DNA from: JASGCK01 sp031538565
Lineage (GTDB): Bacteria > Pseudomonadota > Gammaproteobacteria > Burkholderiales > Burkholderiaceae_C
Reading direction: 5' to 3'
NCBI GenBank assembly: GCA_031538565.1
Contig: JAVKLS010000003.1
Location: 1-16,245 of the forward strand
DNA length: 16,245 bases
In this document: positions 7,765 to 16,124 of the stretch, piece by piece
Numbering within the stretch: the first letter of the stretch is position 1
Layout of the letters: the number at the start of each line of letters is the position of its first letter
The notes under the pieces: model-generated
Databases searched by the model: none
Seen by the model: only the letters and a program-made list of their open reading frames with translations
What the model was told of the DNA's origin: nothing
Position numbers and translations under genes: made by a program

Positions 7765-9585
7765 TTATCGACCTGCTTTTTTGCGCTCGTGCTCTTTCAA
7801 GTAGCGCTTGCGCAAACGCACGCTTTTTGGCGTGATTTCAACCAACTCGTCGTCCTCGATAAACTCCACGCCGTACTCGAGCGTGAGGTCAATGGGCGGC
7901 GTAATTTTGATCGCGTCTTCTTTACCAGACACGCGGAAATTGGTCAGCTGCTTGGTGCGCGTGGCGTTGACCACGAGATCATTGTCGCGGTTGTGGATGC
8001 CCACAATCATGCCTTCGTACACAGGATCGTTGGCTTTGACGAACATACGTCCGCGCTCGTCGAGCTTGCCCAGGGCGTAGGTGAAAATTTCACCGTCGTC
8101 CATGGAAATCAGCACACCGTTTTTGCGGCCACCAATATCGCCTTTGTGCGGTTCATAGCTGTCAAAGATGTTGGAGATGAGTCCAGAGCCGCGTGTCAAA
8201 TTTAAAAACTCGTTGGTAAAACCAATGAGTCCACGCGCAGGAATGCGGTACTCCAGACGCACGCGCCCACGACCATCGGGCTCCATATTGACGAGCTCGC
8301 CTTTGCGCTCGCCCAGCGCCTGCATCACGCCGCCTTGGTGCGTTTCCTCAACGTCGGCGGTCACCAATTCAATCGGCTCATGCCGCTCGCCGTTGATGTC
8401 GCGGAACACCACGCGCGGCTTAGAGACGGCCATCTCGTAACCTTCGCGGCGCATATTTTCTAGCAGGATCGTCAAGTGCAACTCGCCTCGCCCCATCACT
8501 TCAAACACACCCTCTTCGTCTGTTTCCGATACGCGCAGTGCCACGTTGTGTTGCAATTCTTTTTGCAAGCGATCCCAAATTTGACGACTGGTAATGTACT
8601 TTCCCTCGCGCCCCGCCAAGGGGCTGGTATTGACGCAAAAATTCATGGTCAGCGTAGGCTCGTCCACTTTAAGCATGGGCAGCGGTGCGGGCGTGGCCAG
8701 GTCCGTCACGGTCACGCCAATGCCGATATCGGCAATGCCGTTGATCAGCACAATGTCGCCAGGGCCCGCTTCGGTGACTTGCACGCGCTCAAGCCCCTGA
8801 AACTTGAGCACTTGGTTGACGCGACCCTTCGTCACTTTGCCATCAGGCCCCTCCATCACCACCACATCCATTTGCGGCTTGATCGTGCCTTGGCTGATTC
8901 GACCCACGCCAATGCGCCCCACAAAGGTAGAGAAATCCAGCGCAGAAATTTGCAATTGCAGCGAAGCCTCTGGATCACCTTTTTGCGCGGGCACGTGCGC
9001 AAGCACCGTGTTAAATAGCGCCGACATATCGGGGCCCCATTGCTCGCCAGGCGCGCCCTCCGTCATCGATGTCCAGCCGTTAATCCCCGAGGCGTACACC
9101 ACAGGAAAATCGAGCTGCTCGTCGGTTGCGCCCAGCTTGTCAAATAAATCGAACGCGGCATTGACCACAAAATCTGGGCGTGCGCCAGGTTTGTCCACTT
9201 TGTTCACCACCAAAATTGGGCGAAGACCCAGAGCCAGCGCTTTCTTGGTAACAAAGCGGGTTTGCGGCATGGGTCCTTCTTGCGCGTCAATCAAGAGCAC
9301 CACACCGTCCACCATAGACAGCGCGCGCTCAACCTCACCACCAAAGTCCGCGTGACCAGGTGTGTCCACGATGTTGATGTGTGTGCCCTCCCAGCTGACC
9401 GCGCAATTTTTTGCCAAGATGGTGATGCCGCGCTCGCGCTCAATGGCGTTGTTGTCCATCACTGTGTCCACAATTTTTTCGTGATCGGCAAATGTGCCCG
9501 ATTGCCGCAGCAATTGATCGACCATGGTGGTCTTTCCGTGGTCAACGTGCGCAATGATGGCAATGTTTCTAATTTGTTGTCGCAT
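7765..9585 (-). CDS. typA: Translational GTPase TypA/BipA
   Basis: This is a full-length 606-residue ribosome-associated GTPase of the elongation-factor family. The G domain shows G1 AHVDHGKT (12-19), G3 DTPGH (74-78) and G4 NKVD (128-131). It is followed by a beta-barrel domain II, EF-G-like domains III and V, and the TypA-specific C-terminal domain ending in a basic tail (RLRKRYLKEHERKKAGR). TypA/BipA binds 70S ribosomes and supports ribosome assembly and growth at low temperature or under stress. The ATG at 9585 lies inside the end of truB, overlapping it by 17 nt, with a modest purine-rich AAGAGAG upstream. This suggests translational coupling. It closes the conserved part of the translation operon. 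Confidence 0.97.
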   Translation of the reverse strand: MRQQIRNIAIIAHVDHGKTTMVDQLLRQSGTFADHEKIVDTVMDNNAIERERGITILAKNCAVSWEGTHINIVDTPGHADFGGEVERALSMVDGVVLLIDAQEGPMPQTRFVTKKALALGLRPILVVNKVDKPGARPDFVVNAAFDLFDKLGATDEQLDFPVVYASGINGWTSMTEGAPGEQWGPDMSALFNTVLAHVPAQKGDPEASLQLQISALDFSTFVGRIGVGRISQGTIKPQMDVVVMEGPDGKVTKGRVNQVLKFQGLERVQVTEAGPGDIVLINGIADIGIGVTVTDLATPAPLPMLKVDEPTLTMNFCVNTSPLAGREGKYITSRQIWDRLQKELQHNVALRVSETDEEGVFEVMGRGELHLTILLENMRREGYEMAVSKPRVVFRDINGERHEPIELVTADVEETHQGGVMQALGERKGELVNMEPDGRGRVRLEYRIPARGLIGFTNEFLNLTRGSGLISNIFDSYEPHKGDIGGRKNGVLISMDDGEIFTYALGKLDERGRMFVKANDPVYEGMIVGIHNRDNDLVVNATRTKQLTNFRVSGKEDAIKITPPIDLTLEYGVEFIEDDELVEITPKSVRLRKRYLKEHERKKAGR

Positions 9586-10528
9586 GGTTTTTCTCTCTTT
9601 TCTCTAAAAAAATCTGTTCAATATCCAAAGGACTAAGCAGTCGCGTAGGAATTAACTCCCCCGCTTTGATGTGCGCCGAACCCAAAAGCTGGACGCATGG
9701 GGCATACACCGCAACACACTCGCAGTCCTTTAAATCCGTTTTACGCCGCACGCCGCTTAAAAAGCGCCCCGCGTTGTCATCATCCAAATCCACTCGGTCG
9801 TATGCTGAAAGCATGCTGTCCACCGCAAGCAACCGCATCGCTCGCTCGTCCTCCGTCATGGCCTCCAACTCGGGCAAACCAATGGTTTGGGTGATTTTGA
9901 AATTACCCGTTGCCGTGCGACGCAAACGACTTAAATGCCCCGTGCAGCCAAGTGCCTGCGCGATATCCTCACCCAGCGTGCGGATGTACGTGCCCTTGCT
10001 GCAAGTCACCACAAGACCAAGCGCATCTGGCGCCTCTTTGCTAATTGCCAACTGGTGAATCACCACTTGGCGCGGCGCACGCTCCACTTCAATACCTTGC
10101 CGCGCTAACTCGTACAGCGGCTTACCTTCTTTTTTCAGCGCGCTCGTCATGGGCGGCACTTGCCAAATTGAACCCACAAACCGAGCGCGTGCTCTGGCTA
10201 AATTCTCTTGCGAGCACATGGCTTGCGTGACCTCACTGCGCTCAATCACAGCCCCTTCGACGTCGCCTGTACTCGTCTTTGCACCGAGCTTTAGCGTTGC
10301 CTCATACGTTTTAACGGCATCCAAATGGATGTGTGAAAACTTGGTGGCGGCGCCAAAGCAAATGGGCAGCACCCCTGTTGCCAGCGGATCGAGCGTGCCT
10401 GTATGCCCCGCTTTTTCTGCACGCAGCAACCACTTTACTTTTTGCAGCGCGTCGTTGCTAGAAAGATGCAAAGGCTTATCTAACAACAGCACGCCGTGCA
10501 AGGGACGGCGAACTATTTTTACTCGCAC
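9569..10528 (-). CDS. truB: tRNA pseudouridine(55) synthase TruB
   Basis: The 319-residue enzyme isomerises U55 in the T-loop of tRNAs. The N-terminal region has HGVLLLDKP, the TruB signature GHTGTLDPLATGVLP with the catalytic aspartate D47, and KTYEATLKLGAKTSTGD. A central SKGTYIRTLGEDIA and a C-terminal PUA-like domain follow. The start is a GTG at 10528, 4 nt after the rbfA stop, so translation is probably coupled; no better start lies nearby. The last 17 nt overlap typA. All core motifs are present and the enzyme should be functional. Confidence 0.96.
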   Translation of the reverse strand: MRVKIVRRPLHGVLLLDKPLHLSSNDALQKVKWLLRAEKAGHTGTLDPLATGVLPICFGAATKFSHIHLDAVKTYEATLKLGAKTSTGDVEGAVIERSEVTQAMCSQENLARARARFVGSIWQVPPMTSALKKEGKPLYELARQGIEVERAPRQVVIHQLAISKEAPDALGLVVTCSKGTYIRTLGEDIAQALGCTGHLSRLRRTATGNFKITQTIGLPELEAMTEDERAMRLLAVDSMLSAYDRVDLDDDNAGRFLSGVRRKTDLKDCECVAVYAPCVQLLGSAHIKAGELIPTRLLSPLDIEQIFLEKREKNHATTN

Positions 10529-10532
10529 AGGA

Positions 10533-10904
10533 TTAGTCTTCCTTCGCGCGGGACGCTACCGCTTTGGCAATTAAGGCATTCATATCGGCAGCGGCTTCCG
10601 CGGTGCGGTCGTACTCAAAATGCAAAGTTGGCACCGTATGAATTTGCAAACGCTTAAACAAAAGCGTGCGCAGATATCCCGCCGACTTGTTAAGCCCCTC
10701 GAGGCACGTGTCTTTATCCCCCATCAATTGACTGAAATATACCTTGGCGTGCGCGTAGTCAGGCGTAACGTCCACACCCGTAACGGTCACCATTCCCACA
10801 CGCGGATCTTTAATTTCACGCGCAATTAACTCGCCCAAATCGCGCTGGATTTGATCGGCTACGCGCAAGCTGCGGTTAGGAATGGAAGACTGTTTTTTCA
10901 ACAC
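10533..10904 (-). CDS. rbfA: Ribosome-binding factor A (RbfA)
   Basis: This 123-residue KH-fold protein binds the 30S subunit and helps mature the 5' end of 16S rRNA, especially in the cold. The family signature is visible in RVADQIQRDLGELIAREIKDPRVGMVTVTGVDVTPDYAHAKVYFS, reported here by its span (residues 15-58), followed by GYLRTLLFKRLQIHTVPTL. The start is GTG at 10904, with GAGGA about 6 nt upstream; the following TTG is an alternative. The infB stop is 12 nt upstream and truB begins 4 nt downstream, so rbfA lies in the middle of the coupled gene chain. Its length is normal for the family. Confidence 0.96.
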   Translation of the reverse strand: MLKKQSSIPNRSLRVADQIQRDLGELIAREIKDPRVGMVTVTGVDVTPDYAHAKVYFSQLMGDKDTCLEGLNKSAGYLRTLLFKRLQIHTVPTLHFEYDRTAEAAADMNALIAKAVASRAKED

Positions 10905-10916
10905 CCACGTCCTCAG

Positions 10917-13796
10917 TTAAATAGTTCGCGCCACGTCACGAATTTCAAAGAACTCCAGCACGTCACCGACTTCGATGTCGTTGTAGCCCTTGATATTCAA
11001 ACCGCACTCAAAACCTTCTTTGACTTCTTTTGCATCGTCTTTAAAGCGTTTGAGCGACTCAAGCTCACCCGTGTAAATGACCGTGTTGTTACGCAGCAAG
11101 CGCAGGCGCGCTGCACGTCGCACAAAGCCTGCAAGCACCATACAACCTGCAATTGAGCCAACTTTGCTAGCTTTGAATACTTGCCGAATTTCAGCAGAGC
11201 CAATCACTTCTTCGCGTTTTTCTGGTGCGAGCATTCCCGACATTGCCGCTTTTAACTCGTCCACCGCGTCATAAATGATGTTGTAGTAGCGAATGTCCAC
11301 GCCGTTGTGCTCGGCGTGTTTGCGTGCCTGCGCATCGGCGCGGGTATTAAAACCAATCACCACGGCTTTAGACGCGATAGCAAGGTTGACATCGCTCTCG
11401 CTCACACCGCCCACGCCCGCATAGACGATTTGCACTTTTACTTCGTCGGTTGAGAGTTTGAGCAAGGACTGCGCCAACGCCTCTTGCGAGCCTTGCACGT
11501 CAGCCTTGATGATGATGGGCAGCATCTGCACATCACCCGCAGCCATGTCGGCGAACATATTTTCGAGCTTGCTCGCTTGTTGCTTGGCAAGTTTGGTGTC
11601 GCGAAATTTGCCCGAGCGGTAGTTGGCGATTTCACGGGCGCGGCGTTCATCCGCCATCACCATGAAGTCGTCACCTGCTTGCGCCACTTCGGTCAGTCCT
11701 TGAATTTCCACAGGTATGGAAGGGCCCGCCGATTTAATAGATTTGCCGTTTTCGTCCAGCATCGCGCGCACACGCCCCATACACGAGCCCGCCAGCACCA
11801 CATCGCCCGCTTTGAGTGTGCCCGACTGGATGAGCACCGTTGCCACAGGGCCACGACCTTTGTCGAGACGAGCCTCGACAATGAGACCTTTCGCCATGGC
11901 TTCTACAGGTGCGCGCAACTCCAAAACTTCGGCTTGCAACAGCACTTGCTCCAACAGCTCATCAATGCCTTGTCCTGTTTTTGCCGAGACCTGCATAAAC
12001 GGCGAGTCGCCCCCAAAGGCTTCTGGAACCACTTCTTCGGCAATCAATTCGTTTTGTACGCGATCAGGACTTGCGCCAGGTTTATCGATTTTGTTAATCG
12101 CCACCACAATCGGCACGCCCGCCGCTTTGGCGTGTTTAATCGCTTCTTTGGTTTGCGGCATCACACCATCGTCGGCTGCGACCACCAAGATAACGATATC
12201 CGTCGCTTTTGCGCCTCGCGCCCGCATGGCCGTAAAGGCCTCGTGGCCTGGCGTATCCAAAAACGTAATCATGCCGCGTGGTGTAGTGACGTGGTATGCA
12301 CCAATGTGCTGAGTAATACCGCCTGCTTCGCCCGCAGCCACTTTGGCGGTGCGGATGTAATCGAGTAGCGACGTTTTGCCGTGATCGACGTGACCCATCA
12401 CCGTGACAACAGGTGCGCGTGGCAAGAGTTCGCTTGACGACGCCAGCACCTCCTCTTCGGTAAAGGCTTCGGGGTCGTCCAGCGCGGCAATCAAGGCCTT
12501 GTGCCCCATTTCCTCAACCACGATCATGGCCGTATCTTGATCCAGCGGCTGATTAATGGTGACCATTTGTCCCAGCTTCATCAAATGCTTAATCACCTCA
12601 GAAGCTTTGACCGACATCTTGTGCGCCAAATCCGCAACCGTAATGGTTTCAGGCACGTGAACCTCAATTACACGCACCTCTGCTGGCTCTTGCGGGACTT
12701 GTTCTTCTCGGTCATCTTTGCGTTTACCGCGTGGACCCCCGCGCCAAGAGCCACGCCCCACACCGCCCGACACGTCGCCGCGGGTTTTAAGCGCTGCTTT
12801 TTTCTTTTGCTCGTCCGTCCACGTCGAGGATAACTTTTCAGATTTGACTTCTTTTTTACCGCCCTTGGCATCCGTAGTGGCAGGCTTTTCACCTACTTTT
12901 GGCTTCACACCCGTGCCCACCGCAGGCTTATGCAGTGTGCCTTTGGCGATTTCTGGCTTTTTAACGGGTTCTGGTTTTTTTGCCACCATCACACCGCGAT
13001 TAGGCGCGCTCATCATGGCGCGAATCGCATCTGCTTCGGCCATCGCTTTTTGGCGGCGATCTTTTAAATCCAGTGCCTTGGCGGCATCGTCCGCCTCTTG
13101 CTGCGCAGCCAATTCGGCCGCTGTGGGACCTGCGGAAACCACAGGGTCAGGCTCACTAGGACTAGGAGCAATCATTTTTGCACCTGGCGCTTCGTCGTCT
13201 TCTGGAAGAATTTTTCCAATCGCTCGTTTTTCTGGCCTGACTGCTTCAGCTGCTTGCGCGTTATCCGCAGGTTTGGCCTCTACCGCAGGTTTGGCCTCTA
13301 CCGCAGGCTTGACCTCTGCTGCTTTTGCCGCTTGCGCTTCACGCGCACGGCGACGCTCCGTCAATTCCTCCTCTTGGCGGCGGAGCAACTCCGCTTGCCG
13401 CATGGCTTCTTGCTCTCGTTTGGCAAGCTCCGCGTCGTCCAAAACAGGCACTTTGGCAACTGCTGGCGCTTTCACTGGGGCAACCACATCGTCACCATCG
13501 CGCTGAACAAACGTGCGCTTTTTACGCACCTCCACTTGAATCGTGCGCGCCTTGCCCGAGGCGTCGGCCTGCTTAATTTCAGTAGTCGATTTTTTAACCA
13601 GCGTAATTTTTTTGCGTTCACCCGTGGCTGTGCCGTGGCTGGCTTGCAAAAAATTCAGTAGCTTCTGTTTGTCGGCCTCGGTCAATGCATCGGTGCTGCT
13701 GGTTTTATGAACGCCTGCGCTGCTTAATTGCTCCAGCAAAACAGCGGGGGGTTTTTTAAGTTCACTTGCGAACTCGGAAACGGTTGTTTTGGACAT
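10917..13796 (-). CDS. infB: Translation initiation factor IF-2
   Basis: The 959-residue initiation factor delivers formyl-methionyl-tRNA to the 30S subunit and promotes subunit joining. An N-terminal IF2-N module opens the protein (TVSEFASELKKPPAVLLEQL), followed by a long charged Ala/Lys/Glu/Pro-rich linker (about 60-380). A second IF2-N module comes next (ITVADLAHKMSVKASEVIKH). The GTPase domain has GHVDHGKT (468-475), DTPGH (514-518) and NKID (568-571). Domains II to IV follow, ending in the fMet-tRNA-binding barrel. The linker includes a short VEAKPA repeat coded by an 18-bp DNA tandem repeat. The ATG at 13796 is 16 nt after nusA, with GGAGA somewhat far upstream. Internal starts that give shorter IF2 isoforms in enterobacteria were not evident. 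Confidence 0.98.
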   Translation of the reverse strand: MSKTTVSEFASELKKPPAVLLEQLSSAGVHKTSSTDALTEADKQKLLNFLQASHGTATGERKKITLVKKSTTEIKQADASGKARTIQVEVRKKRTFVQRDGDDVVAPVKAPAVAKVPVLDDAELAKREQEAMRQAELLRRQEEELTERRRAREAQAAKAAEVKPAVEAKPAVEAKPADNAQAAEAVRPEKRAIGKILPEDDEAPGAKMIAPSPSEPDPVVSAGPTAAELAAQQEADDAAKALDLKDRRQKAMAEADAIRAMMSAPNRGVMVAKKPEPVKKPEIAKGTLHKPAVGTGVKPKVGEKPATTDAKGGKKEVKSEKLSSTWTDEQKKKAALKTRGDVSGGVGRGSWRGGPRGKRKDDREEQVPQEPAEVRVIEVHVPETITVADLAHKMSVKASEVIKHLMKLGQMVTINQPLDQDTAMIVVEEMGHKALIAALDDPEAFTEEEVLASSSELLPRAPVVTVMGHVDHGKTSLLDYIRTAKVAAGEAGGITQHIGAYHVTTPRGMITFLDTPGHEAFTAMRARGAKATDIVILVVAADDGVMPQTKEAIKHAKAAGVPIVVAINKIDKPGASPDRVQNELIAEEVVPEAFGGDSPFMQVSAKTGQGIDELLEQVLLQAEVLELRAPVEAMAKGLIVEARLDKGRGPVATVLIQSGTLKAGDVVLAGSCMGRVRAMLDENGKSIKSAGPSIPVEIQGLTEVAQAGDDFMVMADERRAREIANYRSGKFRDTKLAKQQASKLENMFADMAAGDVQMLPIIIKADVQGSQEALAQSLLKLSTDEVKVQIVYAGVGGVSESDVNLAIASKAVVIGFNTRADAQARKHAEHNGVDIRYYNIIYDAVDELKAAMSGMLAPEKREEVIGSAEIRQVFKASKVGSIAGCMVLAGFVRRAARLRLLRNNTVIYTGELESLKRFKDDAKEVKEGFECGLNIKGYNDIEVGDVLEFFEIRDVARTI
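13265..13318. repeat. 18-bp tandem repeat, three copies, inside infB
   Basis: Two identical 18-bp units (13265-13282 and 13283-13300) are followed by a third with three changes (13301-13318). On the coding strand they encode a repeated six-residue VEAKPA-type unit in the flexible linker of IF2. The in-frame length implies replication slippage with little functional cost, and copy number may vary between strains. Confidence 0.9.
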
Positions 13797-13812
13797 GGTT
13801 GTTTGGTCTCCA

Positions 13813-15378
13813 TCATGATTGCGCAGCGAACCAATGTGCGCGTGCTTTCATAATCAACGCTGTCGCAGCGTCGGCGTCGAGTCCAGATAACTCTTGCAAT
13901 TCGTCGGTAGCGAGATCCGCCAAATCGTCGCGCGTGTGCACATTACCCGCCGCCAGCTTGCCCACAAGCGCAGGCGTCACGCCTTCCAAATCGAGCAGGT
14001 CTTGCGAGGCTTCTTCTACGCCTTCTTCGTTGGCAATTTCCATGGTAAGCAGTGCATCTTTCGCACGCGTGCGCAGCTCCGTTACGGTGTCTTCATCAAA
14101 GCTCTCAATCTCTAACATTTCTTGAATCGGCACGTAAGCCACTTCTTCTAAGGTGTTAAAGCCTTCTGCAATCAAGATGTCGGCAACCTCTTGATCGACG
14201 TCTAGTTTTGCCATAAAGAGCGCACGGGTAACCGCTAATTCGTCGGCTTGCTTTTGCGCCGACTCTGCCGCGTCCATGATATTGATGCGCCAGCCCGTTA
14301 GCTCCGCCGCCAAGCGCACGTTTTGACCACCGCGACCAATGGCGATGGCAAGATTTTCTTCATCCACCACCACGTCCATCGCGTGACGCTCTTCGTCCAC
14401 CACAATGGAGGAGACGTTCGCAGGCGCAAGCGCACCAATCACAAACTGCGCGGGGTCTTCGCTCCACAGCACAATGTCAACGCGCTCTCCCGCCAGTTCG
14501 TTTGTGACCGCAGTCACGCGCGAACCCCGCACCCCCACGCACGTGCCAATGGGGTCGATGCGTTTGTCTTCGGTATACACGGCAATTTTTGCGCGCGAGC
14601 CAGGATCGCGTGCGCAGGATTTAATTTCTAGCAACCCTTGTTCGATTTCGGGCACTTCGTTTTTGAATAGCTCCATCATAAATTCGGGCGACGTGCGCGA
14701 GAGCACAATCTGCGCGCCGCGCAAGGTGGTATCGACTTTCATGATCATGGCGCGGACGCGATCGCCCGATCGCAAGTTTTCTTTGGGAATAATTTCGTTG
14801 CGGCGCAAGCGCCCTTCCACGCGACCACTCTCCACGATGATGTCACCTTTATCGAGGCGCTTAACGGTTCCTACCAAAATCTGCTCGCCACGCGCCATAA
14901 AGTCGGCAAGCACCATTTCGCGTTCAGCGTCGCGAATTTTTTGCAAAATCACTTGCTTGGCCGTCATTGCGCCAATGCGCCCAATGGGCACGGACTCCAC
15001 AGGTTTTTCGATGTAGTCGCCCTCTTCTAAATCAGCTAACTGCTCTTGTGCTTCGGACAGCAGCTCTTCCGCATCGGGGTTTTGCAGACCTGCGCTGTCA
15101 GGCACAACCAGCCATCGGCGGAAGGTGTCGTAATGCCCCGTATCGCGATCAATTTGCACGCGGATATCAACCAATCCTTCGTAAAACTTTGCCGTTGCCT
15201 GTGCCAGCGCAGCTTCTACTGCGCCGTACACGATGTCGGCCTCGACATTTTTTTCGCGCGAAATGGCATCCACCAACATCAGCATTTCACGATTTTGCGT
15301 GGGCTTGGCGGCTTCTGCCAATTCAGCGACTTTTTTCTTCGATACACGTTTGGTCGGCTTCTTAACAACTGCTTCCAT
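13813..15378 (-). CDS. nusA: Transcription termination/antitermination factor NusA
   Basis: NusA binds RNA polymerase and modulates pausing, intrinsic termination and antitermination. The RNA-polymerase-binding N-terminal domain begins at NREMLMLVDAISREKNV. It is followed by an S1 domain (about 164-229), KH1 with GVRGSR (about 282-287), KH2 with IGRGGQNVRLA (about 347-357) and C-terminal acidic helix-hairpin-helix repeats. A Lys-rich stretch of 28 residues precedes the usual family N-terminus. It is kept because AAGGGGG lies 6 nt before the ATG at 15378, while no usable start occurs at the canonical position. A GTG immediately upstream is an alternative start. The gene is 21 nt after rimP and 16 nt before infB, the conserved order. 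Confidence 0.96.
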   Translation of the reverse strand: MEAVVKKPTKRVSKKKVAELAEAAKPTQNREMLMLVDAISREKNVEADIVYGAVEAALAQATAKFYEGLVDIRVQIDRDTGHYDTFRRWLVVPDSAGLQNPDAEELLSEAQEQLADLEEGDYIEKPVESVPIGRIGAMTAKQVILQKIRDAEREMVLADFMARGEQILVGTVKRLDKGDIIVESGRVEGRLRRNEIIPKENLRSGDRVRAMIMKVDTTLRGAQIVLSRTSPEFMMELFKNEVPEIEQGLLEIKSCARDPGSRAKIAVYTEDKRIDPIGTCVGVRGSRVTAVTNELAGERVDIVLWSEDPAQFVIGALAPANVSSIVVDEERHAMDVVVDEENLAIAIGRGGQNVRLAAELTGWRINIMDAAESAQKQADELAVTRALFMAKLDVDQEVADILIAEGFNTLEEVAYVPIQEMLEIESFDEDTVTELRTRAKDALLTMEIANEEGVEEASQDLLDLEGVTPALVGKLAAGNVHTRDDLADLATDELQELSGLDADAATALIMKARAHWFAAQS

Positions 15379-15399
15379 CACTATCCCCTTCCGATAAAG

Positions 15400-15993
15400 T
15401 TAATGTCCTCGGCCTTTGAAATTCACGATAGGCGCCAGTCGCGCTTCACGAATTTCATGCCACTCAAAACCCAGAGCGCTTTGCGCTGCGGCGTCAATTT
15501 TTTTCTGGCTGACCTTTGCGCCAGGCTTGATGGGCTTTGGCTCATCAAGCCACACGATTTGCCACGCGACCTGTGCAGTCGCACCCGTTTGCACGGGCGC
15601 TTTTTCAAGCGTGCCGCGAAACTTTCTGCGACTCGTTGCAATTCCCTGCCCCGCCACCTGCCCCGCCTGCCCAATCGGCGTTTTCAGCACAATATCAATC
15701 ACCTCGCCTGCAAACCTTGCCAAATCCAGCTCGTGCCGCAGCAAGCGGTCGATGCCAGGGCTAGACACCTCAAGGCGCGAATAGTCCACCCCTTCAACCT
15801 CCAGCACATACTGCAATTGCCGCGTGACGCGCTCGCAATCATCCACTTGCACATACTGTTCAGGCTCGCCCACCACGTGCGGTAATTCGATCGTGACCCG
15901 CAAAAGCCCACCCGCTGAACGCTGCACTTCAACGAGGTCAAGGCCAAGTCCTTTGACAGTTTGCTCAATAACGGTTTGGTAACTCGTGGTCAT
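15400..15993 (-). CDS. rimP: Ribosome maturation factor RimP
   Basis: The 197-residue protein assists 30S subunit assembly. The N-terminal domain contains VEVQRSAGGLLRVTIELP and the family signature SSPGIDR (77-83). The C-terminal SH3-like domain is interrupted by a proline/lysine-rich stretch and ends with REARLAPIVNFKGR. About 150 residues is usual in enterobacteria; longer versions like this are familiar from Comamonadaceae. ATG 15993 is chosen because a longer frame upstream would read through a terminator hairpin and adds no conserved sequence. There is no Shine-Dalgarno sequence; the start is preceded by a pyrimidine-rich tract. It is the first gene of the leftward operon. Confidence 0.95.
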   Translation of the reverse strand: MTTSYQTVIEQTVKGLGLDLVEVQRSAGGLLRVTIELPHVVGEPEQYVQVDDCERVTRQLQYVLEVEGVDYSRLEVSSPGIDRLLRHELDLARFAGEVIDIVLKTPIGQAGQVAGQGIATSRRKFRGTLEKAPVQTGATAQVAWQIVWLDEPKPIKPGAKVSQKKIDAAAQSALGFEWHEIREARLAPIVNFKGRGH

Positions 15994-16007
15994 GTAAAAA
16001 ATGAACG

Positions 16008-16035
16008 AAAAAAAGGGCGGTTGGTATCCGCCCTT
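16008..16035 (-). terminator. Intrinsic terminator in the rimP leader
   Basis: Read leftward, a perfect 8-bp stem (AAGGGCGG at 16035-16028 with CCGCCCTT at 16020-16013) encloses a 7-nt loop and runs straight into seven T residues (16014-16008). The T-tract ends 14 nt before the rimP ATG. It either stops incoming transcription from the right or attenuates the rimP operon. No mutually exclusive antiterminator pairing was found by eye. Confidence 0.85.
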
Positions 16036-16062
16036 GCATAGCCTTGTTGGTTGATGACTCAG

Positions 16063-16068
16063 ATTATA
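16063..16068 (-). promoter_or_regulatory. Candidate -10 box for the rimP operon or a short leader RNA
   Basis: A perfect TATAAT reads leftward at 16068-16063. With 17-nt spacing the -35 position would fall at 16091-16086 (GAGGGT), a poor match, so an activator or other compensating element may be needed. The expected start point near 16055 gives a leader of about 60 nt that contains the intrinsic terminator. A 7-bp inverted repeat overlaps the -35 position. Confidence 0.55.
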
Positions 16069-16081
16069 CGCGACGAAACCC

Positions 16082-16109
16082 ACACACCCTCACCCCCAGC
16101 ACGGTGTGT
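16082..16109. repeat. Inverted repeat over the -35 region of the rimP promoter
   Basis: The arms ACACACC (16082-16088) and GGTGTGT (16103-16109) enclose a 14-nt C-rich loop. There is no following T-tract on either strand, so it is not a normal terminator. It overlaps the expected -35 position and could be an operator or a REP-like relic. Confidence 0.4.
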
Positions 16110-16124
16110 AGGGAGTAAATGAAT

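Noticed and set aside
11484..12368. Long open frame of 294 codons on the + strand opposite infB
   Set aside because: It is fully antisense to the conserved GTPase region of infB, its product is rich in His/Arg/Cys with no recognisable domain, and it is explained by codon bias of the real gene.
12718..13506. Open frame of 262 codons on the + strand opposite the infB linker
   Set aside because: The low-complexity Ala/Ser-rich translation mirrors the Ala/Lys/Glu-rich IF2 linker; it is an antisense shadow.
15919..16035. Short ORF starting in the rimP leader (MQGRIPTALFF...) as a possible leader peptide
   Set aside because: Its purine-rich stretch is only about 2 nt before the ATG, too close for a ribosome-binding site, and the codons show no regulatory amino-acid run.
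15994..16083. Extended N-terminus for RimP giving 227 residues
   Set aside because: The extra 30 codons run through the terminator hairpin, encode no family sequence, and the conserved RimP N-terminus begins at ATG 15993.
15994..16124. Search for an initiator tRNA (metY-like) upstream of rimP, as in enterobacteria
   Set aside because: No cloverleaf, T-loop sequence or CCA end could be found on either strand.
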